A stretch of DNA of 64,000 nucleotides from Scleroderma bovista. Taxonomy: Eukaryota; Basidiomycota; Agaricomycetes; Boletales; Sclerodermataceae. A program made the translations under genes and the position numbers. Under the pieces are notes generated by a model. That model ran no database searches. It had not been told where the DNA came from and saw nothing but the letters and a program-made list of their open reading frames with translations. Below, in pieces: positions 58,460 through 64,000 of this stretch; positions within the stretch are counted from its first letter, which is position 1, and each line of letters begins with the position of its first letter. Location: contig JAYMGJ010000474.1 of assembly GCA_037178675.1 (NCBI GenBank), positions 1 through 64,000 on the forward strand. The letters are read 5' to 3'.

Positions 58460-59881
58460 ATGACCATGACTACGCGCTCTTGCGCTCGTACTGCTGCAGC
58501 ACTTGCTGAAAAAGCAGGTGCAGTCGACAACCTCCACCTCTCTGCTGCCCATCAAGCCTTGTCTAACCGCAGGCAACCTCCGGCTTCCGTTAGCCAATTC
58601 CAGAGCTTCACAGCTCGAAACCCTACAGCGCCTTTGACTCCGCGTCGAGATGCTGCATCTCAGAGCCTTCATGGTTCTGCAGACTTAGGTCACCATGAAT
58701 CCATTTCTGGTGATTGATTCCCTTACCGTCGCGAACCTGCCCGACACCAGTGGTTTGGCCCTGAGGACGGACCCGGAGGTGATCCGGATGACCCTGGAGA
58801 TGGCGACAACGATGATGACGATGACGACGACTTCGTCGACGCCATGGATGAGCTAGACCCTGGTCTAGCTGTCTTCCAAAACTTAGTGGTCGCCGTCAAT
58901 CGCCTCTCCCGCTCCTCCCGCTGGACCAACGACTCCTCCTCCTCCCGTGCCAAAGTCCGTGAACTGGACACCTTCGACGGTACGGACCCAAAAAAGCTCA
59001 GGACCTTCTTGGTCCAGTGTGAGCTATGCTTCCAGGATCAAGCCAAGGCATTCTGCCTTGATAGGGCAAAGGTAACTTTTGCCCAGTCATACCTAAAAGG
59101 AATGACACTAGAATGGTTCGAACCGGACCTCCTCCACTCCGGTGATCCGGCTGACCGTCCACTCTGGATGGACAGTTGGGTCCACTTTGTCGCTGAGCTC
59201 CAGAGTACCTTTGGTCCTCACGACCCCATAGCTGATGCAGAGCATCAATTAGAGCACCTCCAGATGAAGGATGCTCACCGTGTCACGCGGTATATAGTTG
59301 ACTTCAACCGGCTTGCCTCGCAGGTCCAAGACTACGGGGATGGCGCGCTCCGCCGCCTGTTTTACTCTGGTCTCCCAGACCGCCTAAAAGATGAGATAGC
59401 TCGAGTTGGGAAACCCCTGACTCTGCATGGGCTTAGGGCCCTTTGTCAAGAGATCGACGTGTGCTATTGGGAGCGCAAAGACAAGATCTCTTGTACGACG
59501 AAGACCCAGTCCACCTCATCCCCTACCAAGCCCTCCAACTCCGGAGGCAACTCATCCAACTCCGGTCAGGAGAAATCCAAAACCAGAAACGCCTCCAGCC
59601 CCACCAACTCTGGCTCGTCCAAAACGACCAGCAACCAGTCCTCCTCCGGCTCTAGACCGGACTTAACCAACAAGCTTGGTAAGGACGGGAAGCTAACCGC
59701 AGATGAGCGCAAAAGGCGTCTGGACAACAACCTCTGCATGTTCTGCGGAGGTACTGGTCACTTTGTGGACAATTGTCCAAAGAAGACCAAAAAGGCCAAA
59801 GCTCGCGCTGCGGCCATCGCTGCTGAGTCTGGTAAGACGGACTCCAACTCGGGTGCCAACTCCAAGTCAAAAAAAGAGTAA
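58460..59881 (+). pseudogene. gypsy gag with one in-frame stop
   Basis: Reads MTMTTRSCARTAAALAEKAG, a Pro/Asp-rich part (WFGPEDGPGGDPDDPGDGDN), the capsid-like retrotransposon gag domain (FVQCELCFQDQAKAFCLDRA-type region, MTLEWFEPDLLHSGDPADRP, QLEHLQMKDAHRVTRYIVDF, RRLFYSGLPDRLKDEIAR), a Ser/Asn-rich linker and a zinc knuckle CMFCGGTGHFVDNC. A TGA at 58715-58717 interrupts it after SISGD; sequence beyond the stop (FPYRREPARHQWFGP) continues in frame, so the codon was probably CGA. Confidence 0.85.
59869..59875 (+). promoter_or_regulatory. -1 ribosomal frameshift heptamer between gag and pol
   Basis: A run of seven A in the frame A AAA AAA ends one codon before the gag stop (59879-59881). Slipping back one base enters the pol frame, which is open from there without a stop through the protease. 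This is the X XXY YYZ slippery pattern. Confidence 0.75.
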
Positions 59882-62800
59882 GCAGCTCCCGACCCTCCGC
59901 ACAACCGGCAAGCTGTGTTGACTCCAGAAGTGCACCCAAGGAGGCTCGCCTCAACGTGTCCACTCTTTACAATCCTAACTCCCTTATGCCTCATGTTCTC
60001 CTTTTGTCTTACGATTTACCAGAACTTCGTGCGCTTGTGGACTCTGGTTCCACGCACTGTTTTGTAGATACCCAATATGCTCTCGGACACTCTCTCTCCA
60101 CTTACTCCGTTCCCCCAATTGTACTCCGGCTCTTTGATGGTACCTCGAATTTTGTAATTACTCAAGCCGTCGATCTATCAGTGAAATTCCCCGCATCCGG
60201 TGATGTCACCCCTATGACCTTCTACCTCACTCCGTTAGACTCTGAATGCTCAATTGTCCTTGGACATAACTAGCTCACCCGCTACAATCCGTTGATTGAC
60301 TGGGTACTGAGCAGTTTAACTTTCTGGACCCCTGCACCAAGTTTGCTAGCGCCCCCGTCGACCCCCTCTCTGGTTCAGTCCAGTAACCCTGTCTCTGGCC
60401 TCTCTGGCCAATCTGACCCTGGCCTCGTGCCATCTGTCGACACTCCGTTTTGCCCCCCTCCACACATCTCTCTGATAAATGCAGCCGCATTTGTGCGTGC
60501 GTGCAAATTAGAGGGATCCACCAAATACCAACTTCAGCTGTGTCCTTCTGACACAGCAAAGGCTCGTTCTTCCTCCGCCTCTACTCCGCCAGACTTGGAC
60601 ATTGTCCCTCCAGAGTATCGCGATTATGCGGATGTGTTCAGCAAGGTGAAGGCCTCTGAACTTCCCCCGCATCGCGACTACGACTTGAAGATCGACCATG
60701 AAGAAGGTACCTCCCCTCCTCTGGGAACTCTCTACTCACTGTCTCCGGTTGAGCTCTCCGCTCTCCGGACTTTCATTGACGAGAATCTCAATACAGGTTT
60801 CATCCGTCCTACCACTTCCTCCCATGCTGCTCCGGTCCTCTTCGTAAAGAAGAAGGACGGCTTACTCTGCCTCTGCGTTGACTTCCGAGGCCTAAACAAA
60901 ATTACCAAGAAGGATCGCTACCCACTCCCCCTTATCTCTGACCTACTAGACTCCCCTAGCTGTGCTAAGATCTACTCAAAGATCGACCTCCGGCACGCGT
61001 ACCATCTAGTCCAGATTGCTCCGGGTGATGAATGGAAGACCGCCTTCTGTACGCGCTATGGGTCTTACGAGTGGTTGGTAATGCCCTTTGGCCTCACTAA
61101 CGCCCCTGCAGCCTTCCAGCACTTTGTCAACACCATTTTCGCTGACATGCTGGACGTCTGTGTCGTCGTGTACCTCGACGACATCCTCATTTACTCCGAG
61201 GATATGGAGTCCCACCAGCAGCACGTCCGGGAAGTGCTCTGCCATCTCCAGTTGCATGGCCTCTTCACCAAACCGGAGAAATGCGAGTTTCACTCGGACT
61301 CGGTAGAGTATCTTGGCTATCGCCTCTCCCCTGATGGTCTAACTATGTCTCCGGACAAGATCCAGACCATCTCCGACTGGCCTGAACCTCGAAAGGTAAA
61401 GGACATCCAGTCCTTCCTAGGCTTTGCCAACTTCTACTGCCGGTTTATATTCAACTTCTCGGACATCATGGTCCCTCTCACCCGGGTCACCCGGAAAGAC
61501 GCTCCTTGGAACTTCTCCGAGGACTGTCGACGCTCCTTCAATGCTCTCAAGCACGCCTTCACCACTGCGCCCATCCTCACCCACTTCATTCCGGATACTC
61601 CTATTATTGTGGAAACTGACGCCTCCGACTACGCTGTCGCTGGCATCTTGTCTATCACCTGCGCCGACGGAGAGATTCGTCTGGTCGCATACTACTCCCA
61701 GACTTTGACCGCTCCGGAGTTGAACTATGACACCCACGATAAAGAACTCCTTGTTATCTTCGAGGCATTCCGGAACTGGTGTCACTACCTTGAAGGCTCT
61801 GCCTCTCCTATAGATGTCGTCACAGACCACAAGAATCTTGAGTACTTCTCGACTTCAAAAGTACTCTCCCGCCGGCAAGCCCGGTGGTCTGAGTTTTTAT
61901 CACAGTTTAATCTTGTCATTCGCTTCTGCCCTGGTAAGCTCGGTGCCAAGCCTGACGCTCTCACTAGATGATGGGACGTCTACCCCAAAGAGGGGGATAG
62001 TGGCTATGCCCGGGTCAACCCCCAAAACCTTAGGCCAGTGTTCACTCAAGAACAACTCTCTAACTCTCTTCGCGCTACTTACCTAGAGTTTCCAGTTCTC
62101 CGTGCAGCCACAATCATGGACATGGAAACACTCCATAGTGACATCCTGTCCGCACTACCCTCTGATCCCATTGCCCAGGTCCACCTCACAGATCCACCGG
62201 ACTCTCGCTGGTCCACCGACAAGGCTGGATTCCTTCGACTAGACGGTCGTATATACGTACCGGACTTGGACGACCTCCGTCTCCGGGTTCTCCGGTATCA
62301 ACACGATCACCCACTCACTGGTCACTTTGGGCAAAACTGGACTCTAGAACTAATCCGGCGTGAGTATACTTGGCCTGGTCTCAGGACCTTCGTCAAAGAC
62401 TACGTCCAGTCCTGTACCTCCTGCGCAAGAGCTAAGACACCACGCCATAGACCCTATGGACTGCTGAAACAGCTCCCCGTACCGGAGAAGCCATGGAACT
62501 CCATCTCAATGGATTTCATTGAGCAACTCCCCTCATCTACTGGCTTCACAGCCATCCTGGTTGTGGTGGACCAGCTTTCTAAACAAGCCATTTTCATCCC
62601 TACCCACGACACCATCACTAGCCCAGAGCTCGCAAAGCTCTTCTTACTTCACGTGTTCTCCAAGCATGGTGTTCCCGCCCATGTCACTTTGGATCGTGGT
62701 ACAGAATTCGTCTCACACTTCTTCCGGTCACTCGGAAAGGCTCTCGACATGCGCCTCCACTTCACCTCCGGTTACCACCCAGAGGGCGATGGCCAGACAG

Positions 62801-63591
62801 AGCGGTCTAACCAGACACTGGAACAGTACCTCCAGATCTACTACAACTACCAGCAGGACAACTGGGCGGACCTACTCCCTCTGGCGGAGTTCGCATACAA
62901 CAACGCACCAAGTGCTACTACCGGAGTCTCGCCGTTCTTTGCTAACAAGGGCTACCACCCTAACATCTCTGTTTACCCAGAACATGACATGACCTCTGCC
63001 AGGGCTCGTGACTATGCAGTCGACCTCGAGTCGCTGCATCAATACCTTCGAGAAGAAATGGCCAATGCACAACTTCGCTACCAAGGTCCGGCCGATGCCA
63101 AACGTACTCCGGCACCGGACTTCAAAGTAGGCGATCAAGTATATGTGAAAGCCAAATACTTCCGGTCTACTTGACCATCCAAAAAGCTATCAGAAAAGAA
63201 TCTTGGGCCCTACACTATCATAGCACAAGTAGGCTCTCTCTCTTTTACGCTACACCTTCCAGATTCCATGTGCGCCGTTCATCCCGTCTTCCATGTCTCC
63301 CAACTCAAACCGGCCATACCCAACACCATACCGGACTGGATACAACCTCCTCCGCCACCGGTGGAAGTTGATGGTGAACCGGAGTTCAAGATCTCTGAGA
63401 TCCTCGACTCCAAGGTTGACCGTCGATGCAGAACATGCAAGTTGCTTTACTTGGTACGTTGGTCTGGTTACGAAGGAACTGATGAAGAAATGTCATGGCT
63501 TCTCGCCACTGAACTTGGCAACGCTATGGAACTCTTAGAAGATTACCATGTCCGGTACCCGGACAAACCCGGACTACTCGCGTCCATGTAA
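59876..63591 (+). pseudogene. gypsy pol: protease, RT, RNase H, integrase, chromodomain, three in-frame stops
   Basis: Single frame throughout. Protease: RALVDSGSTHCFVDT. RT: HAAPVLFVKKKDGLLCLCVD, KIDLRHAYHLVQIAPGDEWK, MPFGLTNAPAAFQHFVN, VVYLDDILIYSEDM. RNase H: PIIVETDASDYAVAGIL, HDKELLVIFEAFRNWCHYLE, VTDHKNLEYF. Integrase: zinc part HDHPLTGHFGQNWT with CTSCARAKTPRHRPYGLL, core SMDFIEQLPSSTGF, VTLDRGTEFVSHFFRSLGKA, SGYHPEGDGQTERSNQTLEQ; C-terminal GDQVYVKAKYFRS and VFHVSQLKPAIPN. Chromodomain: EFKISEILDSKVDRRCRTCK, LLYLVRWSGYEGTDEEMSWL. Stops: TAG 60271-60273 (family Trp), TGA 61969-61971 and TGA 63172-63174 (both probably Arg CGA). Ends GLLASM, 63591. Confidence 0.9.
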
Positions 63592-64000
63592 CAATACTCT
63601 CGCTCTCCGTTTCTCTTATCTGTTTCCCCTATCTGTTTCACTCTGTAATATCACTCACTCTCAAGTCATTGGAGGCCACTTTTCTTGTAAACAAAAGTAA
63701 AACTAATTTACATTTCTATTTACAAGACCTGGACTGGACCATCTACTCCAGCACACCGCTGCCAGGGTTCTCCTGCTCCTCATAGAGCCCCTGGACTTTT
63801 TGCTCGACCTCCTCCGGGTCGACCTCCGCCTCGCTATCCTCTGATTCCTCGTCCTTGTCCCAAGGTGCCGTGAAGAAACGGCACTCCTCGAGAAAGGTCT
63901 CGAGGCCGGCGCTCAGGCGGTCATTGGACCGCGATACGGATCGAGTGGAGTCCGCGATCCGGGACATCTGTCCCATCATTGCCTCCACCGCGGCTGTAAG
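63592..64000 (-). CDS. gypsy 3' region with a minus-strand ORF open to the edge
   Basis: After pol there is about 130 bases of pyrimidine-rich sequence, then a minus-strand frame (stop at 63743, open at the right edge) encoding an acidic helical protein: MGQMSRIADSTRSVSRSNDR, LSAGLETFLEECRFFTAPWD, then KDEESEDSEAEVDPEEVEQK and a tail ending GSGVLE. Heptad-like spacing suggests a coiled coil. I do not recognise the family. It lies antisense to the retrotransposon, before any 3' LTR, so it may be a passenger or antisense gene of this element family or part of another element nested here. The 5' end is outside the window. Confidence 0.4.

Larger units (their letters stand above)
57789..64000 (+). 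mobile_element. Ty3/gypsy chromovirus, 5' part to right edge
   Basis: Plus-strand LTR retrotransposon inserted in the older minus-strand gypsy. 5' LTR at 57789-58390, gag, -1 frameshift site, pol (protease, RT, RNase H, integrase, chromodomain), then at least 400 bases of 3' sequence; the 3' LTR is not reached. Coding parts are nearly intact apart from four in-frame stops with no frameshift, so this is the youngest element of the stack. Confidence 0.9.

Overview
The window is nuclear DNA from a filamentous basidiomycete, most likely a mushroom-forming Agaricomycete. The evidence is dense protein genes cut by many introns of about 50 nt, fungal versions of conserved eukaryotic genes, a fungal Zn2Cys6 regulator, and basidiomycete-type LTR retrotransposons. 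I cannot name the species.

Positions 1 to about 45,260 are a compact euchromatic block. It opens with a decayed HARBI1-type transposase fragment and then holds 24 genes: glutamate decarboxylase, POLD2, DPM3, VPS2/CHMP2, COG4, a UPF0538 (C2orf76-like) protein, a YDJ1-type DnaJ, NIT2-type amidase, a lipid-kinase-fold protein, UMP/CMP kinase, a NUP37-like WD40 protein, a Zn2Cys6 factor, a single-pass membrane protein, GAR1, PEX6, ECO1, a membrane-anchored GH5 glucanase, a CHORD-CS protein, a phospholipid scramblase, CDC45, an M13 metallopeptidase, HIS3, MSS51 and a Rho4-like GTPase. They are housekeeping genes of unrelated pathways and do not form a biosynthetic cluster. Strand alternates almost perfectly from gene to gene (22 of 23 neighbouring pairs are opposite), so nearly every promoter is shared divergently and nearly every 3' end faces another. 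Three introns have non-GT-AG ends: GC-AG in UMP kinase and GAR1, and an apparent AT-AC intron in HIS3.

Positions about 45,700 to 64,000 are a nested retrotransposon graveyard. A decayed minus-strand Ty3/gypsy chromovirus (47,254-48,539 and 57,514-57,788) is split by a Ty1/copia element (48,540-57,513) with both LTRs, a target-site duplication, a half-tRNA-iMet type primer site and a polypurine tract. The copia element was itself hit four times: by a Tc1/mariner-like short element, a CACTA-like foldback element, a small LTR-like insert and a 1.26-kb solo LTR. Removing each of the three coding-region insertions with one duplicated target copy restores a single reading frame. A younger plus-strand Ty3/gypsy chromovirus starts at 57,789 and runs past the right edge. 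It has an intact -1 frameshift heptamer between gag and pol but four in-frame stops. All 12 nonsense codons I found in the LTR elements can be explained by C-to-T (or G-to-A) transitions, mostly CGA to TGA, suggesting methylation- or RIP-like mutation.

Exon boundaries were read by eye from conserved protein motifs and splice consensus, so gene spans are more reliable than individual introns.
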